Of a DNA stretch of 64,000 nucleotides, positions 37,643 to 48,383 are shown one piece after another. How positions within the stretch are numbered: the first letter of the stretch is position 1; each line of letters begins with the position of its first letter. Position numbers and translations under genes: made by a program. Where the stretch lies: contig NZ_WIXI01000042.1 in assembly GCF_009617585.1 (NCBI RefSeq), positions 177,145 through 241,144 on the forward strand, written 5' to 3'. The notes under the pieces are model-generated. The model saw nothing but the letters and a program-made list of their open reading frames with translations, was not told the DNA's origin and ran no database searches. Origin of the DNA: Endobacterium cereale. Its GTDB lineage: Bacteria; Pseudomonadota; Alphaproteobacteria; Rhizobiales; Rhizobiaceae.

Positions 37643-38680
37643 ATGAAGCTACTTTCTTTCGCCACCGCATTCCTTGTTGCCGGCGCAGCCGGTGCACAGG
37701 AACTGCCGAAAACCCAGCTGCAGATCGTTGGCGGCCTGAGCAATCTCACCGCCTACCAGCAGTTCGAGCAGCCCTTCTGGACGAACACCATTCCGGAAAA
37801 GTCCGGCGGCCAGATCACCGCCACCGTCAAGGGCTTTAACGAAATGGGCCTCAAGGGCCCGGAACTGATGCGCCTCATGTCTCAGGGTGTCGTGCCGTTC
37901 GGCACCGCGACCCTGTCCTATTTCGCCAGCGACAACCCGATCAACGAAGCGATCGACCTTCCCGGCCTCGCTCCGGATGTCGTCACGGCCCGCAAGGTGA
38001 CGGACGTTTTCAAGCCGGTCTATGAAAAGTTTTACGGCGAAGGCTCCAAGGTCAAGCTTCTCGGCATCTCGACCTATCCGGCGCAGGTGGTTTTCTGCAA
38101 TGCCGACATCAAAGGCCTTGCCGACCTGAAGGGCAAGAAAGTTCGCACCTCCGGCCGCACGCAGGCGGAATTCGTCGAGGCCTTTGGCGGCACCAGCGTC
38201 ACCATGGCCTTCGGCGAAGTGGTCCCTGCCCTGCAGAACAAGGTCGTCGATTGCGCCATTACCGGTTCGCTGTCGGGTTATTCGGCCAAGTGGTACGAGG
38301 TTTCCACGCATCTTCTGGCCCTGCCGATCAACTGGAACCAGCAGATCCACGCCGTCAACCAGTCGGTCTGGGACAAGCTTGACCCGAAGGTCCAGGCTTT
38401 CCTTCAGGAAAACATCAACACTATGGTCGATGATATCTGGAAGGCTGCCGGTACGCAGACGCAGGAAGGTTACGACTGCAACACCGGCGCGGCCGCCTGC
38501 ACGCAAGCCGTCAAGGGCAAGATGACGCTTGTCGTTCCGACAGAAGAAGACAAGGCGCTTCTCAACACGACGCTGAAGGACAAGATCCTGCCGACCTGGG
38601 CTGCCCGTTGCTCGGCCGATTGCGTGAAGAGCTTCAACGACACGATCGGCGCATCGTTCGGACTTACCGTTTCCAAGTAA
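37643..38680 (+). CDS. TRAP transporter substrate-binding protein (DctP family)
   Basis: 345 residues with a signal peptide (LLSFATAFLVAGAAGA). The mature protein is a DctP-type TRAP binding protein: ATVKGFNEMGLKGPELMRLM, GLADLKGKKVRTSGRTQAEF (the ligand-carboxylate arginine region) and VPALQNKVVDCAITG. Four Cys in its C-terminal third (YDCNTGAAACTQ, ARCSADCVK) may form two disulfides, uncommon in the family. It binds an organic acid or amide in the periplasm for the DctQ/DctM pair. The ATG at 37643 begins the signal; upstream in-frame codons lack support. Confidence 0.9.
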   Translation: MKLLSFATAFLVAGAAGAQELPKTQLQIVGGLSNLTAYQQFEQPFWTNTIPEKSGGQITATVKGFNEMGLKGPELMRLMSQGVVPFGTATLSYFASDNPINEAIDLPGLAPDVVTARKVTDVFKPVYEKFYGEGSKVKLLGISTYPAQVVFCNADIKGLADLKGKKVRTSGRTQAEFVEAFGGTSVTMAFGEVVPALQNKVVDCAITGSLSGYSAKWYEVSTHLLALPINWNQQIHAVNQSVWDKLDPKVQAFLQENINTMVDDIWKAAGTQTQEGYDCNTGAAACTQAVKGKMTLVVPTEEDKALLNTTLKDKILPTWAARCSADCVKSFNDTIGASFGLTVSK

Positions 38681-38703
38681 GCCACCCCAGTGCACGGTGG
38701 CTT
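38679..38703 (+). terminator. Intercistronic stem-loop after the TRAP binding-protein gene
   Basis: AAGCCACC (38679-38686, overlapping the stop codon) pairs perfectly with GGTGGCTT (38696-38703) around a nine-base loop. Like the element after the sugar-binding protein, it lies between the binding-protein gene and the membrane-component genes and has only a weak T tract. Confidence 0.5.
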
Positions 38704-38747
38704 GAAAAAGCGGCCGTGCTCCTCCTCCAGCAGCCGGATCGAAGACC

Positions 38748-39362
38748 ATGACAGGATCAATCCCTCTATTCACAGCCCTGTTCGGCTTTGCCGAAAGGGC
38801 CGCCCGATGGGCTGTGCTCGCCAGCGGCGCACTGACCATCGCCAGCGTGCTTCTGATCACCGTCGACGTTCTGCTGCGCAAATTTGTCGGCTGGACGGTC
38901 GGCGGCTCGGATGAATTGTCGAGTTACGCCTTCGCGATCAGCACCACATGGTCGCTCGCCTATGCAACGCTGCAGCGCGCCAATGTCCGCGTCGACGTGA
39001 TCTATCAATATCTGCCGGTGAGAGTTTCGGCCGTGCTGGACTGGCTGTCGCTGGTCTGCCTCGGCGTGTTCATCGGCTTCGTCACCTATTACGGCTACGG
39101 CGTCGTTGCGGAATCGATTAGCAACAATTCGCAGGCCAATACCCCGCTCGGTACGCCGCTGGCCATCCCGCAGGGCCTCTGGTTCGCAGGCCTCGTCTTC
39201 ATGTGCCTGATCCTCGCCCTGATGCTGATCCGCGCCTCGGTGGCGCTCGTCACCGGCGACATCGAAACCGTCAAGGCTGTCGCCGGCGTGCGCTCCACGC
39301 AGGAAGAGGCTGAAGAAGAAGCGGCGGCCGGCGAACGGCTGATCGAAGGAGAACGCAAATGA
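38748..39362 (+). CDS. TRAP transporter small membrane subunit (DctQ family)
   Basis: 204 residues with four membrane segments (about 22-45, 55-75, 95-118, 140-165), the DctQ arrangement; motifs include DVLLRKFVGWTVGGSDELSSYAF. The C-terminal tail is acidic and charged (STQEEAEEEAAAGE). It forms the inner-membrane translocator with the large subunit, driven by the sodium or proton gradient. Its stop overlaps the next gene's start by four bases. Confidence 0.9.
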   Translation: MTGSIPLFTALFGFAERAARWAVLASGALTIASVLLITVDVLLRKFVGWTVGGSDELSSYAFAISTTWSLAYATLQRANVRVDVIYQYLPVRVSAVLDWLSLVCLGVFIGFVTYYGYGVVAESISNNSQANTPLGTPLAIPQGLWFAGLVFMCLILALMLIRASVALVTGDIETVKAVAGVRSTQEEAEEEAAAGERLIEGERK

Positions 39363-40642
39363 TCGCCACCACCCTCGTTCTTCTTCTCGTCCTGATCGGT
39401 CTTTCCGTTCCGGTCGCAGCAGCACTCGGTGTGCTCGGCCTTGTTCTCGACCCGACATTCTCTATGCTGCCACTCACCCGCGCCATCGGCGAGCTTGCCT
39501 GGAGCACCAACAACGAATTCCTGCTGGTCGCCATCCCGCTTTTCATTCTGCTGGGAGAAATCCTGCTGCGCGCCGGTTTTGCGGAACGGATGTACAGCGC
39601 CATGAGCCTGTGGCTTTCCTGGCTTCCGGGCGGCCTGATGCACGCCAATATCGGCGCATCCGCCCTGTTTGCAGCAACCTCCGGCTCCAGCGTCGCAACG
39701 GCTGCGACCGTCGGCACCGTTGCGATCCCGCAAATCAAGAAGCATGGCTATAACGAACCGCTGTTCCTCGGCAGCCTTGCTGCCGGCGGAACGCTCGGCA
39801 TTCTCATTCCCCCGTCCATCAACATGGTTCTCTACGGGGTCCTGACCAACACGTCCGTTCCAAAACTTTATCTCGCCGGCATCATCCCCGGCCTGCTGCT
39901 GACGGCCCTGTTCATGCTGACCATCATCCTTGGATGCGTGATCGTGCCGGCCTGGGGTGGCATGCGGGTGAACGCAACATGGGGCAAGCGTTTCGCCAGT
40001 CTCATTCATCTCGCACCGCCGCTCGGCATCTTCCTTCTCGTCGTCGGCTCCATCTATGCCGGTCTCGCGACCCCCACGGAAGCGGCGGCGCTCGGTGTCA
40101 GCGGCGCGATGGTTCTTGCCGCCTGTTTTGGCCGGCTCAGCTTCGCCATGCTGGCGGAATCCATTGAAGGCACGATGAAGTCGTCGGCGATGATCCTGCT
40201 GATCATCATTGCCTCGGGTTTCCTCAACTTCGTCATGTCGGCCACAGGCATTACCGATGTCATCACCAGCTCGATTTCCGGGCTTGGTTTCTCGCCGATG
40301 GTGATGGTTCTGGTCGTGGTCATCTTCTACCTGATCCTCGGCTGCTTCATGGAATCGCTGTCGATGATGATCACCACGATCCCGATCGTCGCGCCGATCA
40401 TGATGGCGCTCGGCTTCGATCCGATCTGGACGGGCATTCTCATCATCGTGCTGGTCGAAGCGGCACTGATTACGCCTCCGGTGGGCCTGAACCTCTTCGT
40501 CGTGCACAGCCTGCGCAAGAGCGGCTCGATGACACCGGTGATCATCGGCGCCCTGCCCTTCGTCGGTGCCATGGCGGTGCTGATCGTGCTTCTATCGATC
40601 TTCCCTTCGATCGCGCTCTACCTGCCGAGCCTGGCCAACTGA
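39359..40642 (+). CDS. TRAP transporter large permease (DctM family)
   Basis: 427 residues, about 12 membrane segments. DctM signatures are clear: FLLVAIPLFILLGEILLRAG, ASALFAATSGSSVATAATVG, GSLAAGGTLGILIPPSI, ATPTEAAALGVSGA and ALITPPVGLNLFVV. It carries the substrate across the inner membrane with the DctQ subunit whose gene overlaps it. Followed 37 bases later by the DUF2848 gene, so the transporter and the enzymes below are one operon. Confidence 0.94.
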   Translation: MIATTLVLLLVLIGLSVPVAAALGVLGLVLDPTFSMLPLTRAIGELAWSTNNEFLLVAIPLFILLGEILLRAGFAERMYSAMSLWLSWLPGGLMHANIGASALFAATSGSSVATAATVGTVAIPQIKKHGYNEPLFLGSLAAGGTLGILIPPSINMVLYGVLTNTSVPKLYLAGIIPGLLLTALFMLTIILGCVIVPAWGGMRVNATWGKRFASLIHLAPPLGIFLLVVGSIYAGLATPTEAAALGVSGAMVLAACFGRLSFAMLAESIEGTMKSSAMILLIIIASGFLNFVMSATGITDVITSSISGLGFSPMVMVLVVVIFYLILGCFMESLSMMITTIPIVAPIMMALGFDPIWTGILIIVLVEAALITPPVGLNLFVVHSLRKSGSMTPVIIGALPFVGAMAVLIVLLSIFPSIALYLPSLAN

Positions 40643-40679
40643 TCGCTCACCCGAAATCACTCAATCCGGAATAGATCTC

Positions 40680-41366
40680 ATGAAACTGCATTTCACGCTC
40701 GAAACCACCTCCGCCCGCGCCGAACTGGATATCGAGATCAACCAGCTGGTCGTTGCCGGATGGGCCGGCCGAGACCGTGCCGCCATCGAACATCACATCG
40801 AGGAACTGGCGGCGATCGGTGTGCCGCGCCCGAGCACGGTGCCGTTGTTTTACCGCGTCTCCGAGAACTCGGCGGTACAGGCCGACACCATTCAGTCGGT
40901 CGGCACCGAAAGCTCCGGCGAGGTCGAGACTTTCATCTTCCGCGCCGGCGAAGAACTTTATGTGTCGCTCGCTTCCGACCATACCGACCGCAAGCTTGAA
41001 TCGCACAGCGTTGCGCTGTCGAAACAGATTTGCGCCAAGCCGATTGCCAAAACCGCATGGCCTTTTGCAGAAGTCGCCGATCACTGGGACCAGTTGATCA
41101 TCCGTTCGTGGATCGATGAAAACGGCGCGGAAACGCTCTACCAGGAAGGTCCGTTGTCGAGCCTGCGCACCCCGCAGGACTTGATTGCCGGCTTCACCGG
41201 TGGCGAGACGGTACTGCCCGAAAAAACCGGCATGATCTGCGGCACGGTCGGCGCCATCGGCGGCATCCGCCCGTCGGGTCGCTTCACCATGGAACTGTTC
41301 GATCCGGTCCTCAACCGCAGCATCCGCCACAGCTACACGATCGAAACCCTGCCAGAGGTTCAGTAA
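40680..41366 (+). CDS. DUF2848 family protein
   Basis: 228 residues matching DUF2848, a family related to the fumarylacetoacetate-hydrolase fold. Visible features: PRPSTVPLFYRVSEN, VSLASDHTDRKLESHS (candidate acidic metal ligands), SKQICAKPIAKTAWPF, and PEKTGMICGTVGAIGGIRPS. Function is not established; members recur next to amidase and TRAP or ABC transporter genes, as here. It could hydrolyse or isomerise a breakdown product. Its stop overlaps the ATG of the amidase gene (TAATG), so the two are coupled. Confidence 0.8.
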   Translation: MKLHFTLETTSARAELDIEINQLVVAGWAGRDRAAIEHHIEELAAIGVPRPSTVPLFYRVSENSAVQADTIQSVGTESSGEVETFIFRAGEELYVSLASDHTDRKLESHSVALSKQICAKPIAKTAWPFAEVADHWDQLIIRSWIDENGAETLYQEGPLSSLRTPQDLIAGFTGGETVLPEKTGMICGTVGAIGGIRPSGRFTMELFDPVLNRSIRHSYTIETLPEVQ

Positions 41367-42727
41367 TGGCCCATTATCCGACGATTGCCGAGGTTTCCGC
41401 TTCACTTGCCTCAGCGCAAACGACCAGCCGAAAGCTTGCCGATGCGGCACTTGCGGCAATCGACGATCCGGCCGGTCAGGGCGCCAAGGCGTTCATTCGC
41501 CGCAACGATGCCCGCGCCCGCGCCATGGCGGACGCCTCTGACCTGATGCGCAGCGTAGGCCAAGTTCGCTCGCCTCTCGAAGGCGTCGCCATATCGGTAA
41601 AAGACCTGTTCGACCTTGCCGGAGAAGTGACGACGGCCGGCAGCGTCGCCATGCGCGATGCGGCCCCGGCCACGGCAGACGCTCCGGTCGTGGCAGCGCT
41701 TGCCCGCGCCGGCGCCGTCATTACCGGCACCACCAATATGAGCGAGTTCGCCTTTTCCGGCCTCGGTCTCAACCCGCATTACGGCACGCCGCTCAACACG
41801 TTCGACCGGTCCACCGGTCGCATTCCCGGCGGATCTTCCTCGGGTGCTGCGGTTTCGGTAACCGATGGCATGGCGATTGCCGCGATCGGCACGGATACGG
41901 GAGGCTCGATCCGTATTCCGGCAGCGCTTTGCGGTTTGACGGGCTTCAAGCCGACGGCCAGACGCGTCAGCCGCGATGCGGTTCTGCCGCTTTCCACATC
42001 GCTCGATTCCATCGGCCCGATTGCCTCAAGCGTTACCTGCTGCGCCATAATCGATGGCATCATTTCCGGCGAGACACAGCGCGTAATCAATCCCATGCCG
42101 TTGACTGGCCTCAGGCTGGCAGTACCGCAGACCGTCGTCCTGTCGGATATGGACGACCATGTCGCCGCCACCTTCGCAGCCACTCTTCGCTTCCTCTCTG
42201 ATGCAGGAGCCGTTATCACCGAGATCGATGTGCCCGAATTTGCCCAACTGGCGACGATCAACGCCAAGGGCGGGCTGATCGCGGCGGAAGCCTGGCACTG
42301 GCATCGCGACCTGCTGGAAAGCCATGGCGACGCCTATGACCAGCGTGTCCGCGGCCGCATCCTGCGTGGGCGCGATATCAGCGCCGCCGATTATCTCGAC
42401 GTGCTCGCCGCCCGGCTTGCCTGGCAGCAGGGTGTCAGCGAAAAGCTTTCCGGTTTCGACGCCGTCATCATGCCAACCGTGCCGATGATCGCGCCCGCCG
42501 TTGCGCCGTTGCAGGCCGACGATGCGACTTTCTTTGCCACCAACGGCCTGATGCTGCGAAACCCGACGATGATTAATTTCCTCGACGGCTGTGGTCTGTC
42601 CGTGCCCTGCCATGAAGGGGATACGGCGCCTGTCGGCCTGATGATCGCCAGTGGTCCGATGACGGATGCAAAGATCCTGTCGATCGGCCTGTCGATCGAG
42701 CAGGCTTTGAAGACGCGGGGCGGTTAA
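41366..42727 (+). CDS. Amidase signature family enzyme
   Basis: 453 residues. The Ser-cisSer-Lys triad is intact: Lys79 ([12 protein letters not shown]), Ser157 in the GGSSSGAAV loop (155-163) and the nucleophile Ser181 ([16 protein letters not shown]). It hydrolyses an amide or imide bond in the cytoplasm; the family includes glutamyl-tRNA amidotransferase A, allophanate hydrolase and many catabolic amidases, but no GatB partner is present so a catabolic role is inferred. It lies between the DUF2848 and DUF1445 genes, one base from the latter. Confidence 0.92.
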   Translation: MAHYPTIAEVSASLASAQTTSRKLADAALAAIDDPAGQGAKAFIRRNDARARAMADASDLMRSVGQVRSPLEGVAISVKDLFDLAGEVTTAGSVAMRDAAPATADAPVVAALARAGAVITGTTNMSEFAFSGLGLNPHYGTPLNTFDRSTGRIPGGSSSGAAVSVTDGMAIAAIGTDTGGSIRIPAALCGLTGFKPTARRVSRDAVLPLSTSLDSIGPIASSVTCCAIIDGIISGETQRVINPMPLTGLRLAVPQTVVLSDMDDHVAATFAATLRFLSDAGAVITEIDVPEFAQLATINAKGGLIAAEAWHWHRDLLESHGDAYDQRVRGRILRGRDISAADYLDVLAARLAWQQGVSEKLSGFDAVIMPTVPMIAPAVAPLQADDATFFATNGLMLRNPTMINFLDGCGLSVPCHEGDTAPVGLMIASGPMTDAKILSIGLSIEQALKTRGG

Positions 42728-42728
42728 G

Positions 42729-43517
42729 ATGGAATTCGGTCCCGGTTCCGCCGCTCATCTGGTGCGGCTTGAGGCGCGCTCTGGCGCGCTTTCCGGCCCG
42801 ACCGCCAATCTGGCTCCCGGCTTCGTCCAGGCCAATCTGGCGATCCTGCCGCGCGCACTTGCCTATGACTTCCTGTTGTTCTGCCAGAGGAACCCGAAAC
42901 CTTGCCCGCTGATTGGCGTGTCGGATGCCGGAGCGCCGATCATCGAGGCGCTGGGGCACGATCTCGATATCCGCACCGATGTGCCGCGATACCGCGTCTG
43001 GGAAAACGGCAAACTGGTCGGCGAACCGGAGAATATCACCGACATCTGGTGTGACGATCTCGTGACCTTTGCGATCGGCTGTTCCTTTTCCTTCGAAGAG
43101 GCTCTGCTGGCCTCGAATGTCCCGGTCCGTCATATCGAGGACGATACCAATGTGCCGATGTATCGAACATCGATCGAAACCGTGCCGGCCGGCGTCTTTT
43201 CCGGACCGCTTGTGGTTTCGATGCGGCCGATGAAGCCGCAGGACGCCATCAAGGCGGTGCAGATCACCAGCCGTTTCCCCTCAGTCCACGGTGCGCCTGT
43301 GCATATCGGAAACCCTGCCGCCATCGGTATCGCCGACATCGCGAAACCGGAATACGGCGATGCCGTGCGGATCCAAGAGGGCGAAGTGCCGGTGTTCTGG
43401 GCCTGCGGTGTGACACCCCAGGCCGCCATCGCGCGCGTCGCGCCGGCATTTTCCATCACCCATGCGCCAGGGCACATGCTGGTCACGGATCTCGTCAACG
43501 CCAATCTTTCAATCTGA
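42729..43517 (+). CDS. DUF1445 family putative hydro-lyase / D-glutamate cyclase-like (YcsI)
   Basis: 262 residues matching DUF1445 across its length: [70 protein letters not shown] and [14 protein letters not shown]. The eukaryotic relative DGLUCY converts D-glutamate to 5-oxo-D-proline, and the Bacillus relative YcsI is encoded beside the 5-oxoprolinase genes. Function here is not known; a lyase or cyclase step in the pathway served by the amidase is inferred. It starts one base after the amidase stop. Confidence 0.85.
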   Translation: MEFGPGSAAHLVRLEARSGALSGPTANLAPGFVQANLAILPRALAYDFLLFCQRNPKPCPLIGVSDAGAPIIEALGHDLDIRTDVPRYRVWENGKLVGEPENITDIWCDDLVTFAIGCSFSFEEALLASNVPVRHIEDDTNVPMYRTSIETVPAGVFSGPLVVSMRPMKPQDAIKAVQITSRFPSVHGAPVHIGNPAAIGIADIAKPEYGDAVRIQEGEVPVFWACGVTPQAAIARVAPAFSITHAPGHMLVTDLVNANLSI

Positions 43518-43547
43518 TAAACCTGAGGATGCGAGAGGGATAAACGC

Positions 43548-44075
43548 ATGTCGACCGATCGTCTCCTGAAGCTTGAACCGCTCTCGCAGACTGCCTTTGC
43601 GCCCTATGGCTGGTTTCTCGGAAAACCTTATCCGACGGCAGCAGGCGCCGTGGCATTTTCCGATGTCGCGACGGATTTCTGGCAAGAGCACATATTCGAT
43701 CCCGGCTCAGCAGGTGAGGTCGAAGTTCTCTGGGTGAATTATCGTAACAACGACAAGACCATCGGCACGCTTGAACGGCATCTTCTGACGGATCAGGCCG
43801 TCGTGCCGCTGGTCGGGGCGATCACGCAGATCGTCGCCCGGCCCGCAGCCGATGGCTCCCCCGACCTCGATAGCTTGCGGGCATTTCGCGTCGAGCCGGG
43901 AAGCGGTGTTTGCATGCGTGCGAACGTATGGCACGCCACGAGAAGCGAAGCTTCAACCTGCCTGATGCTGACTCGGCACTCGACGACCGTGGATCTGATA
44001 GCCGGTCTTAACGGCACGCATGCACTCATGGAATCTGCTCTGCACAGCGTGACCGGCGTGGAATTATTCGGTTGA
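43548..44075 (+). CDS. Ureidoglycolate lyase-like protein (AllA family)
   Basis: 175 residues with the AllA cupin-like fold: PLSQTAFAPYGWFLG, VEVLWVNYRNNDKTIGTLERH, VPLVGAITQIVARP, and FRVEPGSGVCMRANVWHATRS. AllA splits ureidoglycolate to glyoxylate and urea. Classic allantoin genes are absent, so a related ureido or amide intermediate may be the substrate. It is the last gene of the TRAP operon, 30 bases after the DUF1445 gene with GAGAGGG before the ATG. Confidence 0.82.
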   Translation: MSTDRLLKLEPLSQTAFAPYGWFLGKPYPTAAGAVAFSDVATDFWQEHIFDPGSAGEVEVLWVNYRNNDKTIGTLERHLLTDQAVVPLVGAITQIVARPAADGSPDLDSLRAFRVEPGSGVCMRANVWHATRSEASTCLMLTRHSTTVDLIAGLNGTHALMESALHSVTGVELFG

Positions 44076-44331
44076 CCCTGTCATTGGAAGCGCAATGCTC
44101 TTCTTTTGCTGCTTTCCTGAGCCCCATTACTGGAATGCTCTACAGTCTTGCCGCATCAAATATTGCAGGCACCGCGTGGAAAACGCTGAAACGACTTGAG
44201 ATACAATAAAATCCTTGCCCATGTGGCCCGAGGTCATGCGTGGAGGAGACGCCATAAATAGCAGGCATCAGATCATCGTCGCCAACCTGACGGTGGCAAC
44301 CTTTCATTAGCCTGCAATCGGTCAATCTGAT
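44076..44331. other. Non-coding or decayed sequence after the AllA-like gene
   Basis: No good reading frame is visible. The part nearest 44332 may be the unrecognisable upstream portion of the TRAP binding-protein remnant that follows. Confidence 0.35.
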
Positions 44332-46021
<1,690 letters not shown>

Positions 46022-46137
46022 TATCCGGTGCATCTGTCGAATTGGTGAAAGCGGGATGCAGTGACGTCACGAGGTTTTGTGGCGTTACTAAGTCGGTGGG
46101 CCGCAACGGAACATCCAGCCAGATATGGGAAGCGGCA

Positions 46138-47019
46138 TTGTCAAATATTTTGGTAACAGGTGCCTCCGGATTTATTGGAACACGGCTTTGCACGTTGCTT
46201 CGGGAGCGTGGGGATCGCGCTTTTGCAGCGTCAAAGGAAATCTCTCAGAATTTCGACAGCTGCCCGTTCGACCTTGCCGATGCCAACCTTATTCAAACAG
46301 CAGTGGAGCGTGCGGATCCAGACGTGATCATTCACCTCGCTGCACTTGGCACGGTTACAGGAACCGATCCTAAGGCTTATTACGACATCAATGCTCTTGG
46401 CACCGAGAGATTGCTGGACGCCATGGACAAGCTTGGGCGACGTACTCGCTTCATTCTTGTCAGTACCGCCGGCGTATATGGCAATCAGGATGCCAGCGTT
46501 CTGAGCGAGGAAATGTCACCGCTGCCTGTTCATCATTACGGCTTCAGCAAGTTTATCGCCGAACGCCTTACCCACATGGCCGCCGACAGGCACGATATCA
46601 CGATCGTCCGGCCATTTAACGTTATCGGCAAAGGACAACGAGGCAATTTCATTGTTCCGAAATTGGTGGATCATTTTCATCGTCGAGCTCCCGTCGTTAA
46701 GCTGGGCAATATCGACGTCACGCGCGACTACATAAATCTGGACGCAGCTTGCAGTGTGCTTATAGAGGCGATCGACACGCCACAGACTTTCAACGAGGTC
46801 ATCAATCTTTGCTCCGGCCGAGAGACTTCTCTGCGTGAGCTCATCCAGCACCTGACGGACATCACGGGCCACACGATCGAGATCGAAACCGTACCGCAAT
46901 TTACGCGTGCGAATGAGGTTTGGCATCTGGTTGGGTCTGCGGTAAAACTCGACAGGTTGTTGCCGAATCGCCTAGCACCGTTGCCGGTGCGGGAGGTATT
47001 GGAAGAAATCGTGGGCTGA
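46138..47019 (+). CDS. NAD-dependent epimerase/reductase (possible GDP-4-keto-6-deoxymannose reductase)
   Basis: About 293 residues of the extended SDR family: ILVTGASGFIGTRL at the N-terminus, LAALGTVTGTDP, LVSTAGVYGNQD, HHYGFSKFIAERL with Tyr-x-x-x-Lys, RPFNVIGKGQRGNFIV, DYINLDAACSVLIEA. It follows the Gmd-like gene by 116 bases, so reduction or epimerisation of its product (an Rmd- or Fcl-like step) is a sensible inference. The TTG at 46138 after GGGAAG was chosen because it starts directly at the cofactor fold; a GTG at 46042 would add 32 unlikely residues. Confidence 0.78.
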   Translation: MSNILVTGASGFIGTRLCTLLRERGDRAFAASKEISQNFDSCPFDLADANLIQTAVERADPDVIIHLAALGTVTGTDPKAYYDINALGTERLLDAMDKLGRRTRFILVSTAGVYGNQDASVLSEEMSPLPVHHYGFSKFIAERLTHMAADRHDITIVRPFNVIGKGQRGNFIVPKLVDHFHRRAPVVKLGNIDVTRDYINLDAACSVLIEAIDTPQTFNEVINLCSGRETSLRELIQHLTDITGHTIEIETVPQFTRANEVWHLVGSAVKLDRLLPNRLAPLPVREVLEEIVG

Positions 47020-47330
47020 TATCCACTCGTCGGGCCGCGATTTGATGATAACATCTGTTGCATCGAGCGAGACCCTTTGCTGGTGCAAATCATGTTTGCC
47101 ATGCTGAACTCCATCAGCGCGCCTTGGCTCGTAACTCCCCTTTCGGCTTTCCTGTTCACGTGATGATATATTCGAGCCAAATCCTCGATTCGCGAAATCG
47201 TGTGATGGATATTGGGATATGAGTGAGGTCTGCCTCCCGAAAATAACCGGCGGTTTCAGGATCAAGACATGCGCGACAACAAGGGACCAAAGGCGCACTT
47301 CAATCAGGTCAGCCAATGACAGGAGAAAAG
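47020..47330. other. Gap before the LacI-type regulator
   Basis: About 310 bp with no convincing gene. A GntR-type half-site, ATAACAT, is at 47047-47053 but without a matching second half. AGGAG at 47321-47325 is the ribosome binding site of the following gene. Confidence 0.35.
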
Positions 47331-48368
47331 ATGCCGATCGAAAAGGAGGCGCCTACTCCCGAGGCATATAATGGCCCTGCGACGATGGCAGATGTCGGGA
47401 AGATGGCCGGCGTATCCGCAATGACGGTATCGCGCGCCCTCAAAGGCAATTCCTATATCGCCAAGGACACACTGAATCGCATCATGGCCGCGGTCGAGCA
47501 ACTCGGTTATGTACTCGACCAGTCCGCCGGCAGCCTTTCATCCCGTCGTAGCGGTTTCATAGCCACTATCATGCCATCGATCGATAACTCGAATTTCGCC
47601 GATACCGCACGCGGCATTACCGACACCCTTGCCCGAACAAGCATGCAGCTTCTGCTGGGCTACACCAACTATTCGGTTGATAGGGAAGAACAACTGATCG
47701 AAGCCATGCTGCGCCGACGGCCGGAAGGTATCATCCTGACCGGTGGAAAGCATACCGCCAAAGCACGAGGAATGCTGGTCAATGCTGACATTCCTGTCAT
47801 CGAGACATGGGATGTGCCGGAAGACCCAGTGAATGCGGTGGTCGGCTTTTCCAATCTCGCCGCGATGGAAGCACTTGTCTGCGGATTGATCGACAAGGGA
47901 TATTCGAAGCTCGCCTTCATCGGTGGGCCAGAGGAAGCCGATACACGTGGCCATCAGCGCCGCCTCGGCTTTGAACGGGCACTGGCCAATCGCGGCCTCG
48001 ACGCGTCGCGCAAGGTCGAAATTGACGCAGTCCCGATCCGCATGTCGCATGGCGGAGGCGCGATCCGGAGAGTGCTGGAACGGTTTCCCGATACGGATAT
48101 CGCAATCTGTGTGTCGGACCTTCTCGCTTTCGGGGCAATCATGGAATGCAGGAGGATGGGACTTGCCGTGCCGGACGACATCGCAGTCGCGGGTTTTGGT
48201 GACTACGAAATTGCCTCTGTGTCGGAACCAGGCATCACCACGGTGAATGTCGACAGCTATGGGATCGGCACCCGGGCCGCCGGCCAGATGATCGCCATGC
48301 TGGAAAATCGCAACGCAGCAACTGCGATCAAAACAGAGTATCACGTGCTGTTTCGTGACAGCACGTGA
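47331..48368 (+). CDS. LacI/GntR-type transcriptional repressor of the idonate locus
   Basis: About 345 residues. LacI helix-turn-helix ATMADVGKMAGVSAMTVSRAL near residue 17, hinge QSAGSLSSRRSG, and a periplasmic-binding-protein-like sensor domain (GIILTGGKH, IETWDVPEDPV, FIGGPEEADTRGHQRR, ICVSDLLAFGAIME). It resembles GntR/IdnR gluconate regulators. The three idonate/ketogluconate genes downstream and the exact GntR-type palindrome at 50403-50418 support that role. The ATG at 47331 has AGGAG five bases upstream; 47316 in the same frame is possible. The stop lies inside a long inverted repeat. Confidence 0.9.
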   Translation: MPIEKEAPTPEAYNGPATMADVGKMAGVSAMTVSRALKGNSYIAKDTLNRIMAAVEQLGYVLDQSAGSLSSRRSGFIATIMPSIDNSNFADTARGITDTLARTSMQLLLGYTNYSVDREEQLIEAMLRRRPEGIILTGGKHTAKARGMLVNADIPVIETWDVPEDPVNAVVGFSNLAAMEALVCGLIDKGYSKLAFIGGPEEADTRGHQRRLGFERALANRGLDASRKVEIDAVPIRMSHGGGAIRRVLERFPDTDIAICVSDLLAFGAIMECRRMGLAVPDDIAVAGFGDYEIASVSEPGITTVNVDSYGIGTRAAGQMIAMLENRNAATAIKTEYHVLFRDST

Positions 48369-48370
48369 TA
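48339..48370. terminator. Perfect 13-bp stem-loop between convergent genes, overlapping the LacI stop
   Basis: TATCACGTGCTGT (48339-48351) pairs exactly with ACAGCACGTGATA (48358-48370), loop TTCGTG. The right arm contains the TGA stop of the LacI-type gene. The next gene ends 14 bases away in the opposite direction, so a single element may terminate both transcripts. Confidence 0.6.
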
Positions 48371-48383
48371 GCTTTCATTCCGC

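Noticed and set aside
39095..40507. 470-codon leftward ORF opposite dctM
   Set aside because: Composition dominated by Asp, Arg, His, Gln and Gly runs, typical of antisense frames of membrane protein genes.
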